Shown here piece after piece: positions 1 through 8,021 of a DNA stretch of 64,000 nucleotides. The position numbers and the translations under genes are program-made. Position 1 is the stretch's first letter; each line of letters begins with the position of its first letter. Below the pieces are notes generated by a model. It was not told where the DNA came from. It ran no database searches and saw nothing but the letters and a program-made list of their open reading frames with translations. The stretch is from contig JADFDG010000002.1 in the NCBI GenBank assembly GCA_018262975.1, positions 219,523 to 283,522 of the forward strand, read 5' to 3'. The DNA is from Gammaproteobacteria bacterium (GTDB lineage Bacteria; Pseudomonadota; Gammaproteobacteria; Pseudomonadales; JADFDG01).

Positions 1-2
1 TC

Positions 3-683
3 ATCGAGACGCGCCTGCCGGTATTGCTGTCCTGCGTCGGCGCCGAGCGGCTGCGCGAGCACTATGGCGTGGCCAAGACCAGCCTGGAGCGCAGCTGGAC
101 GGCCGGTGGCGTCAACGAGGCCATCGACCAGTTCTTCGCGGCCCTCGAGCAGGACCTGCAGAAACTCGACAGCGAGGCCGGCAACATGGCCCGCGAGATC
201 CAGAAGTTCTACACCGACTGCCGCGCCGAGGGACTGATCGGTGACATGAAGGTCCCGGAGTTCAGTGCGAAGGAACAACTGGAGGCGCTGGAGCAGCTGC
301 ACTCGCAGTCCGGCCGCTACCAGTTGCGCCTGACCCGCCTGGCCAGCGGCCAGGGCAAGGAAGGCGTGCGCTTCTTCAACGCGCTGGCCGAGAAGGCGCG
401 CGACATCTACGTGTCGGCCGGCCGCAACGCGCAGCACTGGTGCAAGGATGCCCTCAACCCGGTGATCCAGAAGGCGGTGGCCCGTCGCAACCTGCTCGGC
501 GAGCAGATGCAGCAGCTGTCGAAGCTGTCCGCCGCCGGCCAGACCGGCCAGCAGCGGCTGGCCGAGGCCGAGCGCATGCTCGGCGACCTCGAGCGCCAGT
601 TCGCCATCCTCGACAACAGCCTGCAGGTGCTCAAGCGGCCGGCGCCACAGATCGAGGTCAACCGCATCGTCACCCTCGACTGA
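3..683 (+). CDS. C-terminal part of an unrecognised helical protein (truncated by window edge)
   Basis: The reading frame is open to the left edge and ends at TGA 681-683, so only about the last 226 residues are present. They are rich in Glu, Gln, Leu and Arg with heptad-like spacing, which suggests long helices or coiled coil. No catalytic motif is visible. A TTG at 24 could serve as an internal start, but there is no reason to prefer it over a longer gene beginning outside the window. A helical stalk of a dynamin-like GTPase is one possibility, but I cannot support it from this fragment. A REP-like pair and metX follow on the same strand. Confidence 0.6.
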   Translation: METRLPVLLSCVGAERLREHYGVAKTSLERSWTAGGVNEAIDQFFAALEQDLQKLDSEAGNMAREIQKFYTDCRAEGLIGDMKVPEFSAKEQLEALEQLHSQSGRYQLRLTRLASGQGKEGVRFFNALAEKARDIYVSAGRNAQHWCKDALNPVIQKAVARRNLLGEQMQQLSKLSAAGQTGQQRLAEAERMLGDLERQFAILDNSLQVLKRPAPQIEVNRIVTLD

Positions 684-698
684 CCCGCCCGGCTCTTC

Positions 699-757
699 GT
701 CGCGAGGGGGCCATGCCCCCGACCGGCATTGATATCGGGGGCATGGCCCCTCTCTAC
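699..757. repeat. REP-like inverted pair (BIME-like), copy 1
   Basis: The left unit is 699-722 (head GTCG instead of GTAG, then GAGGGGGCCATGCCCCCGA). The right unit is the inverted copy at 735-757, ending CTCTCTAC. A 12-base spacer separates them. Each unit is itself palindromic and the two units are mutually inverted. It lies between the first gene and metX and reaches into the likely metX promoter region. Confidence 0.8.
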
Positions 758-773
758 AAGGGGAGCGGCGCCG

Positions 774-779
774 TATAAT
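774..779 (+). promoter_or_regulatory. Possible -10 box of metX
   Basis: A perfect TATAAT lies 27 bases before the metX ATG, which would give a leader of about 20 bases. The -35 position falls in the right arm of the REP-like element (TCTCTA) and has no good TTGACA match. If this promoter is real, it is weak at -35 or activator dependent. Confidence 0.4.
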
Positions 780-806
780 CGCCACTCCCCTTCGTGAGTC
801 CCCGCA

Positions 807-1979
807 ATGCCCGAGGTCATCCCCGCCGATTCCGTCGGCATCGTCGTGCCGCAGACCGCGCACTTCGACGAGCCGCTCGCGCTGGAGTGCAACCGCACCC
901 TGGCGGGGTACGACCTCGTGTACGAGACCTACGGCACGCTGAACGCCGACGCCTCCAACGCGGTGCTGATCTGCCACGCGCTGTCCGGCAGCCACCACGC
1001 CGCCGGCTACCACTCGGCCGCGGACAAGAAGCCGGGCTGGTGGGACCTGTGCATCGGCCCCGGCAAGCCCATCGACACCGATCGTTTCTTCGTGGTCTGC
1101 CCCAACAACCTCGGCAGCTGCTACGGCTCCACCGGCCCGACTTCCCTGAACCCGGACACCGGCCGCCCCTGGGGCGCGGACTTCCCGCTGATGACGGTGA
1201 AGGACTGGGTGAAGTCTCAGGCCCGCCTGGCCGACCGCCTGGGCATCCGCCGCTGGGCGGCCGTGGTCGGCGGCAGCCTGGGCGGCATGCAGGCGCTGCA
1301 GTGGAGCATCGATTTCCCGGACCGCGTGCGCCACGCGCTGGTGATCGCCTCGGCACCGAAACTGTCCGCGCAGAACATCGGCTTCAACGAGGTGGCCCGC
1401 CAGGCCATCCTCAACGACCCCGGCTTCCACAACGGCCACTACTACGCGCACGACACCGTGCCGAAGCAGGGGCTGATCCTCGCGCGCATGGTGGGGCACA
1501 TCACCTACCTCAGCGACGAGGCGATGAAGCAGAAATTCGGCCGCGACCTGCAGAGCGGCAAGTTCCAGTTCGGCTTCGACGTCGAGTTCCAGGTGGAGAG
1601 TTACCTGCGCCACCAGGGCGAGCAGTTCTCGAAGTTCTTCGACGCCAACACCTACCTGCTGATGACCAAGGCGCTGGACTACTTCGACCCGGCCCGTGAT
1701 TTCGGCAACGACCTGGTCAAGGCGCTGGCGCATGTCCAGGCCTCGTACTTCGTGGCGTCGTTCACCACCGACTGGCGTTTCTCGCCGGAGCGTTCGCGCG
1801 AGATCGTCAACGCGCTGCTCAAGAACCGCAAGAACGTCAGTTACGCCGAGATCGATGCACCGCAGGGCCACGACTCCTTCCTGCTGGACAACGAGCGTTA
1901 CCTGGCGCTGTTCCGCGCCTACATGGGTCGCATCGCCGGCGAGACCGGCGCCGCGCCGGCCGCCACGGGAGCCGCCTGA
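807..1979 (+). CDS. metX: Homoserine O-acyltransferase MetX
   Basis: This 390-residue alpha/beta-hydrolase-fold enzyme transfers an acetyl or succinyl group to the hydroxyl of L-homoserine, the first committed step of methionine synthesis, in the cytosol. The family signature [11 protein letters not shown] is near residue 57. The nucleophile elbow GGSLGG places the catalytic serine at about 157, and the catalytic His is in GHDSFLL at about 355. The length is normal for MetX. The start at ATG 807 gives the expected N-terminus. Sequence alone does not tell me whether acetyl-CoA or succinyl-CoA is the donor. metW begins one base after the stop, the usual MetX-MetW pairing. Confidence 0.95.
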   Translation: MPEVIPADSVGIVVPQTAHFDEPLALECNRTLAGYDLVYETYGTLNADASNAVLICHALSGSHHAAGYHSAADKKPGWWDLCIGPGKPIDTDRFFVVCPNNLGSCYGSTGPTSLNPDTGRPWGADFPLMTVKDWVKSQARLADRLGIRRWAAVVGGSLGGMQALQWSIDFPDRVRHALVIASAPKLSAQNIGFNEVARQAILNDPGFHNGHYYAHDTVPKQGLILARMVGHITYLSDEAMKQKFGRDLQSGKFQFGFDVEFQVESYLRHQGEQFSKFFDANTYLLMTKALDYFDPARDFGNDLVKALAHVQASYFVASFTTDWRFSPERSREIVNALLKNRKNVSYAEIDAPQGHDSFLLDNERYLALFRAYMGRIAGETGAAPAATGAA

Positions 1980-1980
1980 C

Positions 1981-2574
1981 ATGCGCGCCGAACACGAACT
2001 GATCGCGCAATGGATCGCCCCCGGCACGCGCGTGCTCGACCTCGGCTGCGGCCATGGCGACCTGCTCGCGCACCTGCGCGACACCCGCAACGTTTTCGGC
2101 TACGGCATCGAGATCGGCGCCGACCAGATCCGCAGCTGCGTGGAAAAGGGCGTCAACGTCATTGAACAGGACATCGACGGCGGCCTGCGCAACTTCGACG
2201 ACGGCAGTTTCGATACCGTGGTGATGACCCAGGCCCTGCAGGCCCTGCACCGCCCCAACCTGGTCATCGGCGAGATGCTGCGCGTCGGCCGCGAGGCCAT
2301 CGTCACCTTCCCGAACTTCGCCCACTGGCGCCCGCGCCTGCACATCGCCCTCAAGGGCCGCATGCCGGTGAGCAAATCGCTGCCGCACCAGTGGTACGAC
2401 ACGCCGAACATCCACCTGTGCACCTTCCGGGACTTCGAGGTGCTGTGCCGCGACAACGGCTGGCGCGTGCTCGAGCGGCTGGTCGCCGACAGCAACCACG
2501 TGCAGGGCACGCTGATGCAGACGCTGCCCAACCTGCTCGGCGAAATCGCCATCTACCGGCTCAGTCGCAAGTGA
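1981..2574 (+). CDS. metW: Methionine biosynthesis protein MetW
   Basis: This 197-residue protein has a SAM-methyltransferase-like fold. MetW proteins accompany MetX and are needed for full homoserine acylation in several proteobacteria; their exact catalytic role is less clear. The SAM-binding glycine loop [11 protein letters not shown] lies at about residues 18-28. The family sequence [10 protein letters not shown], around residue 137, is present. The ATG at 1981 follows the metX stop by one base, so the pair is almost certainly cotranscribed and coupled. The last four bases overlap the GTG start of rdgB. Confidence 0.93.
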   Translation: MRAEHELIAQWIAPGTRVLDLGCGHGDLLAHLRDTRNVFGYGIEIGADQIRSCVEKGVNVIEQDIDGGLRNFDDGSFDTVVMTQALQALHRPNLVIGEMLRVGREAIVTFPNFAHWRPRLHIALKGRMPVSKSLPHQWYDTPNIHLCTFRDFEVLCRDNGWRVLERLVADSNHVQGTLMQTLPNLLGEIAIYRLSRK

Positions 2575-3176
2575 ACGCGCAAGCGAAACGCATCGTGCTG
2601 GCGACCGGCAACGCCGGCAAGCTGCGCGAGATGCAGCAGGTACTAGCACCACTGGGCTTCGAGGTGGTGGCGCAAAGCGACTTCAACGTGCCGGAGGCCG
2701 ACGAGACCGGCCTGTCGTTCGTGGAGAACGCCATCATCAAGGCGCGCAACGCCGCCCGCCACACCGGCCTGCCGGCCATCGCCGACGACTCCGGCCTGGA
2801 AGTGGATGCACTGCTGGGCGCGCCCGGCATCTACAGCGCGCGCTACGCCGGCGCCGGTGCCGGCGACGCCGCCAACAACGCGAAGCTGCTGGCCGAACTG
2901 GCACGCCTGGGCGTGCGCGACGCCACCGCCCGCTTCCAGTGCGTGCTGGTATACATGCGCCACGCGGAAGATCCCGTGCCGCTGATTGCCCAGGGCACCT
3001 GGGATGGCGTGATTACCGACGCGGCGCGCGGCAGCAATGGTTTCGGCTACGACCCGCTGTTCTTCGTACCCGGCGAAGACTGCACCTCCGCGGAACTCGC
3101 GCCGGCGCGCAAGAACCTGCTCAGCCATCGCGGCCAGGCGCTGGTGAAACTCGCCGCGCTGCTCACGCCCCCGTAG
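2571..3176 (+). CDS. rdgB: XTP/dITP diphosphatase (RdgB/HAM1 family)
   Basis: This house-cleaning nucleotide pyrophosphatase hydrolyses dITP, ITP and XTP to monophosphates and keeps deaminated purines out of DNA. The protein is 201 residues. It opens with the family signature [14 protein letters not shown]. The substrate/metal loop [12 protein letters not shown] and the [11 protein letters not shown] segment follow, with [11 protein letters not shown] and LSHRGQAL towards the end. The start is GTG 2571 inside a GTGA overlap with metW. The stop codon TAG at 3174-3176 is the TAG of the GTAG head of a REP-like unit, so a repeat appears to have inserted at the gene's end. Confidence 0.95.
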   Translation: MNAQAKRIVLATGNAGKLREMQQVLAPLGFEVVAQSDFNVPEADETGLSFVENAIIKARNAARHTGLPAIADDSGLEVDALLGAPGIYSARYAGAGAGDAANNAKLLAELARLGVRDATARFQCVLVYMRHAEDPVPLIAQGTWDGVITDAARGSNGFGYDPLFFVPGEDCTSAELAPARKNLLSHRGQALVKLAALLTPP

Positions 3177-3196
3177 CGAGGGGGCCATGCCCCCGA
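3173..3196 (+). repeat. REP-like single unit, copy 2, forming the rdgB stop
   Basis: A complete 24-base unit (GTAG, C, then GAGGGGGCCATGCCCCCGA) with no inverted partner. Its TAG is the in-frame stop of rdgB. An ATG inside it at 3187 is in frame with hemW but is not a credible start. Confidence 0.8.
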
Positions 3197-3219
3197 CAAC
3201 TCCCTTCCGGGGCCAGCCC

Positions 3220-4377
3220 ATGCCCATCCCCCTCGCCCTCTACATCCACGTGCCCTGGTGCGTGCGCAAGTGCCCGTATTGCGACTTCAACTCGCACGAG
3301 GCCGGGCGTGACGCGTTGCCTGAACGCGAATACGTGGCGGCGCTGCTCGCCGACCTCGACCACGACCTGGCGTTCGTGCAGCAACGCGACATCACCAGCA
3401 TCTTCATCGGCGGTGGCACGCCCAGCCTGTTGTCGCCGCACGCCTACGACGCGCTGTTTGCCGGACTGCAGAAGCGCCTGCGCTTCGCAACGGACATCGA
3501 GATCACCCTGGAAGCCAACCCCGGTACCGTAGAGCAGGCGAAGTTCCGCAACTACCGCTCGCTGGGCATCAACCGCCTGTCGATCGGCGTGCAGTCATTC
3601 GACGCCGCACAACTGCAGGCGCTCGGCCGCATCCACGGCCGTGACGAGGCGAAACGCGCTGCCGACGCCGCGCGTGCCGCCGGCTTCGACAATTTCAACC
3701 TCGACCTCATGCACGGCCTGCCGGGACAGACACCGGACGCCGCCATCGCCGACCTGGACCAGGCCATCGCGCTCGCACCCACCCACCTGAGCTGGTACCA
3801 GCTGACCATCGAACCCAACACGGTGTTCTTCAGCATGCCGCCTGCGCTGCCGGAAGACGAGGCGCTGGCAGACATCGAGGACGGCGGTTTCGCGCGCCTG
3901 GCCGCGGCCGGTTACGCGCGCTACGAGGTGAGCGCGTTCGCCCGCGCCGACCGCCAGTGCCGGCACAACCGCAACTACTGGGAATTCGGCGACTACCTCG
4001 CACTGGGCGCCGGCGCGCACGGCAAGGTCACGCGCGCGGACGGCGAAGTGCTGCGCTACCGCAAGACGCGCCTGCCGCGCGACTACCTGGCGGCCAGCAC
4101 GCGCATCGCCGCCGGCACCAACCCGTTCACCAGCGAGTCCTCGACGGTGGCGCCGGACGAATTGCCGTTCGAGTTCATGCTCAACGCCTTGCGCCTGGTC
4201 GATGGCGTGGACGCGGCGCTGTTCAGCGCGCGTACCGGGCTGCCGCCGGAGCGGATTGCGCGCACGCTGGCGGAACTGCGCGCGCGCGGTTTGCTGGTGG
4301 AGGATGAGCGGCACATCGCCTGCACCAACACCGGCCTGCGCTTCCTCAACGATGTGGTCGGCGCCTTCGCCGGCTGA
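3220..4377 (+). CDS. hemW: Radical SAM heme chaperone HemW
   Basis: This 385-residue radical-SAM protein resembles oxygen-independent coproporphyrinogen oxidase, but the HemW branch is thought to bind heme and insert it into respiratory proteins. The [4Fe-4S] motif is Cx3Cx2C at residues 14, 18 and 21 (CVRKCPYC), where HemN would have further residues. The SAM-binding GGGTPS lies at about 64-69. HGLPGQT and a C-terminal winged-helix HemN-like region follow. I chose ATG 3220 because the earlier in-frame ATG at 3187 lies within the REP unit and would add residues absent from the family. The next gene is convergent and begins 10 bases beyond the stop. Confidence 0.93.
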   Translation: MPIPLALYIHVPWCVRKCPYCDFNSHEAGRDALPEREYVAALLADLDHDLAFVQQRDITSIFIGGGTPSLLSPHAYDALFAGLQKRLRFATDIEITLEANPGTVEQAKFRNYRSLGINRLSIGVQSFDAAQLQALGRIHGRDEAKRAADAARAAGFDNFNLDLMHGLPGQTPDAAIADLDQAIALAPTHLSWYQLTIEPNTVFFSMPPALPEDEALADIEDGGFARLAAAGYARYEVSAFARADRQCRHNRNYWEFGDYLALGAGAHGKVTRADGEVLRYRKTRLPRDYLAASTRIAAGTNPFTSESSTVAPDELPFEFMLNALRLVDGVDAALFSARTGLPPERIARTLAELRARGLLVEDERHIACTNTGLRFLNDVVGAFAG

Positions 4378-4387
4378 CTCGCACCCG

Positions 4388-5971
4388 TCACATCATCCGG
4401 TCGGGCCCGAAGGTATCCACCACCCACGCCTGCAGCCTGCGCCATGGACTGGCTTTCGGGCGCCGCACGCCGAATTCGCCGTCCGCATCGCGCGTGTAGT
4501 GGCGTACCACCTTGCCTTCCAGCGCCAGCCGGTAACTGCTCGCCGGATCGAACGCCTCGCCGAGCACGTCATCGAGTTCGGCGGCCAGTTGCTCGCTGCG
4601 CGCGATCACGCCCACCTCGGTATTCCACAGGCGCGAGCGCGGGTCCAGGTTGAACGAACCGACGAAGGCCACGCGGCGATCGAACACCATGGCCTTGGTA
4701 TGCAGGCTGGCGCCGGACGATCCCCAGATGCCGTAGCGGTTGCGCAGCGTCCGCTCGTGCGAGAACGGCTTGAGCTCGTACAGACCGACGCCGGCGGCGA
4801 GCAACGGTTCGCGCGAGTCCACGTAGGCACCGTACACGAACGGCACGTCGGTGGCCTGCAGCGAATTGGTGAGCACGCGCACCGACACGCCCCGCGCTGC
4901 CAGGTCGCCCAGCAGGCGCACGCCGCGGTCGCCCGGCACGAAATACGCGCTCACCAGCGTGATTGCCTGCCGCGCATCGTCGAACAGCGGCGCCAGGCTG
5001 GTGGCCAGCAACTGCTCGTCGGGCGGCACGCCGCTGGCGTTCACCTTGGCCGGGTCATCCCATAGCGCGTGCGCCTCACCCCACGACAGCGAGTCGTCAT
5101 CGAGGGCCAGGAAGCCGCCGCCCTGCCGCTCGCGCAGGCGCACCAGGTAATCCGAGGATTGCACGGCGTCGCTGGCCACCCAGGCCTGGAGGCGCGTGCG
5201 CAACCGACGCAGATCGTCCTCGTCGGGGCGACGCGTGACGAACGCCTCCACCGGCACCGCGTTGGGACTGTTCCAGTAGGCATCGAAACTGGCGGACAAC
5301 TCGCCGGCGACCGGCCCGAGCGCCAGCAGGTCGATGTCGGCGAAGTTGATGTCGCGCGCGGCACCGAAATATTCGTCGCCCAGGTTGCGGCCGCCGGTAA
5401 CGGCAATGGCGTTGTCGGCGACCCACAGTTTGTTGTGCATGCGCCGGTGCAGGCGGTTCAGCTGCGTGAGCATGGCCATCGAACTGCCGATCACGCTGCG
5501 CCGGCCGCCATACATCGGGTTGAACAGGCGCACCTCGATATTCGGGTGTGCCGACAGCGTGGCCACCCCGAAGTCGTTGCCACGGCTGGCGGTATCGTCG
5601 AGCAGGATGCGCACGCGCACGCCGCGCTCGGCGGCGGCCAGCACCAGCTGCATCAGCACGCGGGTGGTCAGGCCGTCATGCACGATGTACGACTGCACGT
5701 CGAGCGTGCGCTCGGCGCGCATCGCCATCATGGCGCGTGCGGCGAAGGCCTCCGCGCCCTCGTCCAGCAAAAGCATGCCGGACTGGCCGGCATGCGCGGC
5801 CGATGCCTCGCGCGCCTGCGCCAGCAAGGTCGACGCCGCCGGGTCATCCAGCGCCACACTGGGCGTGCGCGGGAAATCCAGCGCGCGCGTCGCGCAGCCG
5901 GCCAGCAGCACCATCGCCGCGCAACCCAGCAGGCGGACCAGGCGCCGCCGCCACACCTCAGTGGCCGCCAT
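4388..5971 (-). CDS. Phospholipase D / cardiolipin-synthase-like lipoprotein
   Basis: The 527-residue protein has two HxKx4D phosphatidyltransferase motifs, one at His179-Lys181-Asp186 followed by GGRN, and one at about His424-Lys426-Asp431 followed by GSFNLDPRS. This is the arrangement of bacterial ClsC/ClsB-like cardiolipin synthases and PLD-like enzymes. The N-terminus is a hydrophobic signal ending in a lipobox (VLLAGC, Cys26), so it should be a lipid-anchored envelope protein rather than a cytosolic one. The start at 5971 overlaps the end of the upstream hydrolase by 14 bases. An anionic-phospholipid transferase or phospholipase role is inferred; the substrate is unknown. Confidence 0.85.
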   Translation of the reverse strand: MAATEVWRRRLVRLLGCAAMVLLAGCATRALDFPRTPSVALDDPAASTLLAQAREASAAHAGQSGMLLLDEGAEAFAARAMMAMRAERTLDVQSYIVHDGLTTRVLMQLVLAAAERGVRVRILLDDTASRGNDFGVATLSAHPNIEVRLFNPMYGGRRSVIGSSMAMLTQLNRLHRRMHNKLWVADNAIAVTGGRNLGDEYFGAARDINFADIDLLALGPVAGELSASFDAYWNSPNAVPVEAFVTRRPDEDDLRRLRTRLQAWVASDAVQSSDYLVRLRERQGGGFLALDDDSLSWGEAHALWDDPAKVNASGVPPDEQLLATSLAPLFDDARQAITLVSAYFVPGDRGVRLLGDLAARGVSVRVLTNSLQATDVPFVYGAYVDSREPLLAAGVGLYELKPFSHERTLRNRYGIWGSSGASLHTKAMVFDRRVAFVGSFNLDPRSRLWNTEVGVIARSEQLAAELDDVLGEAFDPASSYRLALEGKVVRHYTRDADGEFGVRRPKASPWRRLQAWVVDTFGPDRMM

Positions 5972-6854
5972 CGACGAACGCGAGCAGCGCCTGCGTGAAT
6001 GCATCCGGCGCCTCGAACATGGGGTAGTGGCCGATACCCGGCAGCCAGTCCAGCCGCGCGTGCGGCAACTCGCGGGCAAGCCGTTCGGCAATCGCGGGAA
6101 TGCCCACGGGGTCGCGGTCGCCCCACAGCACCTGCGCCGGCGCATCGAAGGCGCGGATCGCTGCGTTCCAGCGCGCCTTGTGTATCCAGCGGCGTTCCTC
6201 GAGGTAGTGCGACAGCCAGCCGAGCGCCAGCTTGCCGTTGTCGCGGCTACCCAGCTCCCACAGCACGTCGAGTTCGGCATCCAGTTGCGCGGAGGGCTTG
6301 CCCCACAACCGGCGCATGTTCAGGCGGAACATGCGCCGGCTGGCCAGCCGCGAGGCCAGCGGCCGGGTCAGCGGCATGCGCAGCAGGTGCTGCACGACGC
6401 GCAGCCCGGCCATGTCGTAGTACAGCCCCGAGTTCACCAGCGTGGCGCCGGCGAGTTCCACCGGCAAGCCTCCGGCGGCGCGGCGATGGAACAGTTCGGT
6501 GGCCACGCTGCAGCCGTAGTCGTGCGCGAGCAGGTGCGCGCGGCGGACGCCGAGCGCCTGCCACAGGGCCAGCGCGTGATCGGCCTGGTCGAGGATCGAG
6601 TAGCCATAGTCGCGCGGCTTGGCGGACAGGCCGAAGCCCGGCTGGTCATGGATGACCACGCGGTGCGCCCGTGCCAGTGCCGGCAACACGCGCCAGAAAT
6701 CCCAGGAAGCGCTGGGAAAGCCGTGCAGGATGACGATCGCCGGCGCATCGCGCGCGCCGGCATCGATCACGAACAGGCGGTGGCCGAGCACATCGCGGAA
6801 TTCGCCGCGGGCCTGCCAGTCGGCGACCGTGGGCATTGCGGGCATGTCGACCAT
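5958..6854 (-). CDS. Alpha/beta hydrolase with aspartate nucleophile (epoxide hydrolase/haloalkane dehalogenase-like)
   Basis: In this 298-residue protein HGFP (residues 44-47) forms the oxyanion region and the nucleophile elbow reads AHDYG. The nucleophile is therefore Asp112, not Ser, as in epoxide hydrolases and haloalkane dehalogenases. WGDRDPVG supplies the likely acid and GHYPMFEAP the catalytic His. There is no signal peptide, so it is probably cytosolic. A GGAGGA ribosome site lies just before ATG 6854. It sits between the PAP2 gene and the PLD lipoprotein gene on the same strand, which suggests a role linked to membrane lipids or lipophilic compounds, but the substrate cannot be read from the sequence. 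Confidence 0.85.
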   Translation of the reverse strand: MVDMPAMPTVADWQARGEFRDVLGHRLFVIDAGARDAPAIVILHGFPSASWDFWRVLPALARAHRVVIHDQPGFGLSAKPRDYGYSILDQADHALALWQALGVRRAHLLAHDYGCSVATELFHRRAAGGLPVELAGATLVNSGLYYDMAGLRVVQHLLRMPLTRPLASRLASRRMFRLNMRRLWGKPSAQLDAELDVLWELGSRDNGKLALGWLSHYLEERRWIHKARWNAAIRAFDAPAQVLWGDRDPVGIPAIAERLARELPHARLDWLPGIGHYPMFEAPDAFTQALLAFVDGGH

Positions 6855-6881
6855 CGGTCTCCTCCGCGCCCTTGGCGCCGC

Positions 6882-7562
6882 TCAGGGCGTCGCCGGCGTC
6901 TCGTTGCCGGCACCGTCGGCACTCGCCGGCACAACCACGTCGGTGAAGCGCTCCGACACCAGCAGGCAGAAAGCCGCCAGGGCGAGGCCGCCGACCACGT
7001 CCACCAGCACGTGCTGCTCGGTGGTGAGCGTGGAGATCGCGATGGCGCCGGCCCACACCGGCGCCAGCCAGCCCCAGTGCGGGTGGGAGCGCACCAGTGC
7101 CACCATGCCGATGGTCGCTTCGGCGATGTGCATCGACGGGAAGCTGTTGGTGGGATTGTCCGCCTGCAGCAGGAAGGCCCACGCCGCGGTGGTCAGCGGC
7201 CCGGCATCGATGTCGGCCAGTTCGCGACGCGGCAGTTCGGTCGGGAAAAAGAAGAAATAGAACGTCGACAACACCGCGCACATCACCATCGCCCAGAAGG
7301 CGCGCGTGCACGCCTCACCGCGCACCATCCACCACCAGGCGGTGAACAGCAAGGCGATGTGCGACAGGTAGATCCAGATCGTGCCCGGCAGGAAGGGCAC
7401 CGCCGCATCGAAGGCCGTATGCGGCGGATGCCACGGCTCGAAAAACGCAAACGCGCCGGTCAGCGTGTACGAGAAGTACAGGAAGAACGCTGCCGGCCAG
7501 AAATAACGCTTGCGGTTCTCGACGGTGACCAGCGGAAGGACGAGCCGTCCGTTGCGGATCAT
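6882..7562 (-). CDS. PAP2-superfamily membrane phosphatase
   Basis: A 226-residue integral membrane protein with about six hydrophobic helices. Two PAP2 motifs are visible: SFPSMH (Ser-His near 142-145) and TEQHVLVDVVGG (His184, Asp188). This is the IPC-synthase/aureobasidin-type C-terminal subclass rather than the classic SRxxxxxHxxxD. Such proteins remove or transfer phosphate on lipid head groups at the outer face of the inner membrane. The start is ATG 7562 within a TAATG overlap with the upstream lipoprotein gene. A longer frame exists upstream, but it would run through that gene. Confidence 0.8.
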   Translation of the reverse strand: MIRNGRLVLPLVTVENRKRYFWPAAFFLYFSYTLTGAFAFFEPWHPPHTAFDAAVPFLPGTIWIYLSHIALLFTAWWWMVRGEACTRAFWAMVMCAVLSTFYFFFFPTELPRRELADIDAGPLTTAAWAFLLQADNPTNSFPSMHIAEATIGMVALVRSHPHWGWLAPVWAGAIAISTLTTEQHVLVDVVGGLALAAFCLLVSERFTDVVVPASADGAGNETPATP

Positions 7563-7861
7563 TACTCGCCGTATACGGTGACCGTCAGCTCGGAGGAAGC
7601 ACCCCACAGGATGACCTTGCCACGGGCATCAACGTGGTGCGCCTTGGAAATACGGCCGTTCTTCATCGCGGTGTGCACCGAGCAGTCGCCGCTGGCGAAT
7701 ACCCAGAGGAAGCCATTGCAGGAAGCGCTGCCTTCGCGCGTGGCCTGGTCGGCGTCGAGCTTGAGCGAAACATTCGGGGTGGGGATCGCGAGGTTGACGT
7801 AGCAGCCGGACAGCAGCGAGGCGGACAGCAACGTGGCGACGGCGAGCGGGCGGATGGTCAT
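7562..7861 (-). CDS. Small TRL-like lipoprotein
   Basis: This 99-residue protein has a lipoprotein signal ending in LLSGC. The mature part contains a glycine/aspartate motif (FASGDCSVHTAMKNGRISK) typical of the TRL-like family, whose function is unknown. An AAGGGA ribosome site precedes ATG 7861. Its stop overlaps the PAP2 start (TAATG), so the two should be translationally coupled. It is the first gene of the minus-strand cluster that continues through the hydrolase to the PLD lipoprotein. Confidence 0.75.
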   Translation of the reverse strand: MTIRPLAVATLLSASLLSGCYVNLAIPTPNVSLKLDADQATREGSASCNGFLWVFASGDCSVHTAMKNGRISKAHHVDARGKVILWGASSELTVTVYGE

Positions 7862-8021
7862 GGCTGGTCCCTTTAGTTGTTGGTATCGGGCAGTCGCGCG
7901 GGCGACCCGCACACTCTAACCGCCGTACCCCGGCTCAGGAACCCCCAATTCCGCAGGCGGTTTGGCGCTATCATCGACGTGGCCGCCTTTCCCGATTTCC
8001 GTCCCCCCGCCGGGAGCATCC

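Noticed and set aside
3187-3219. Upstream ATG for hemW
   Set aside because: It lies inside a REP-like unit and gives an extension foreign to the HemW family.
5334-7802. 822-residue plus-strand frame opposite the PLD, hydrolase and PAP2 genes
   Set aside because: It has a shadow composition and no motif, whereas three motif-rich genes are on the other strand.
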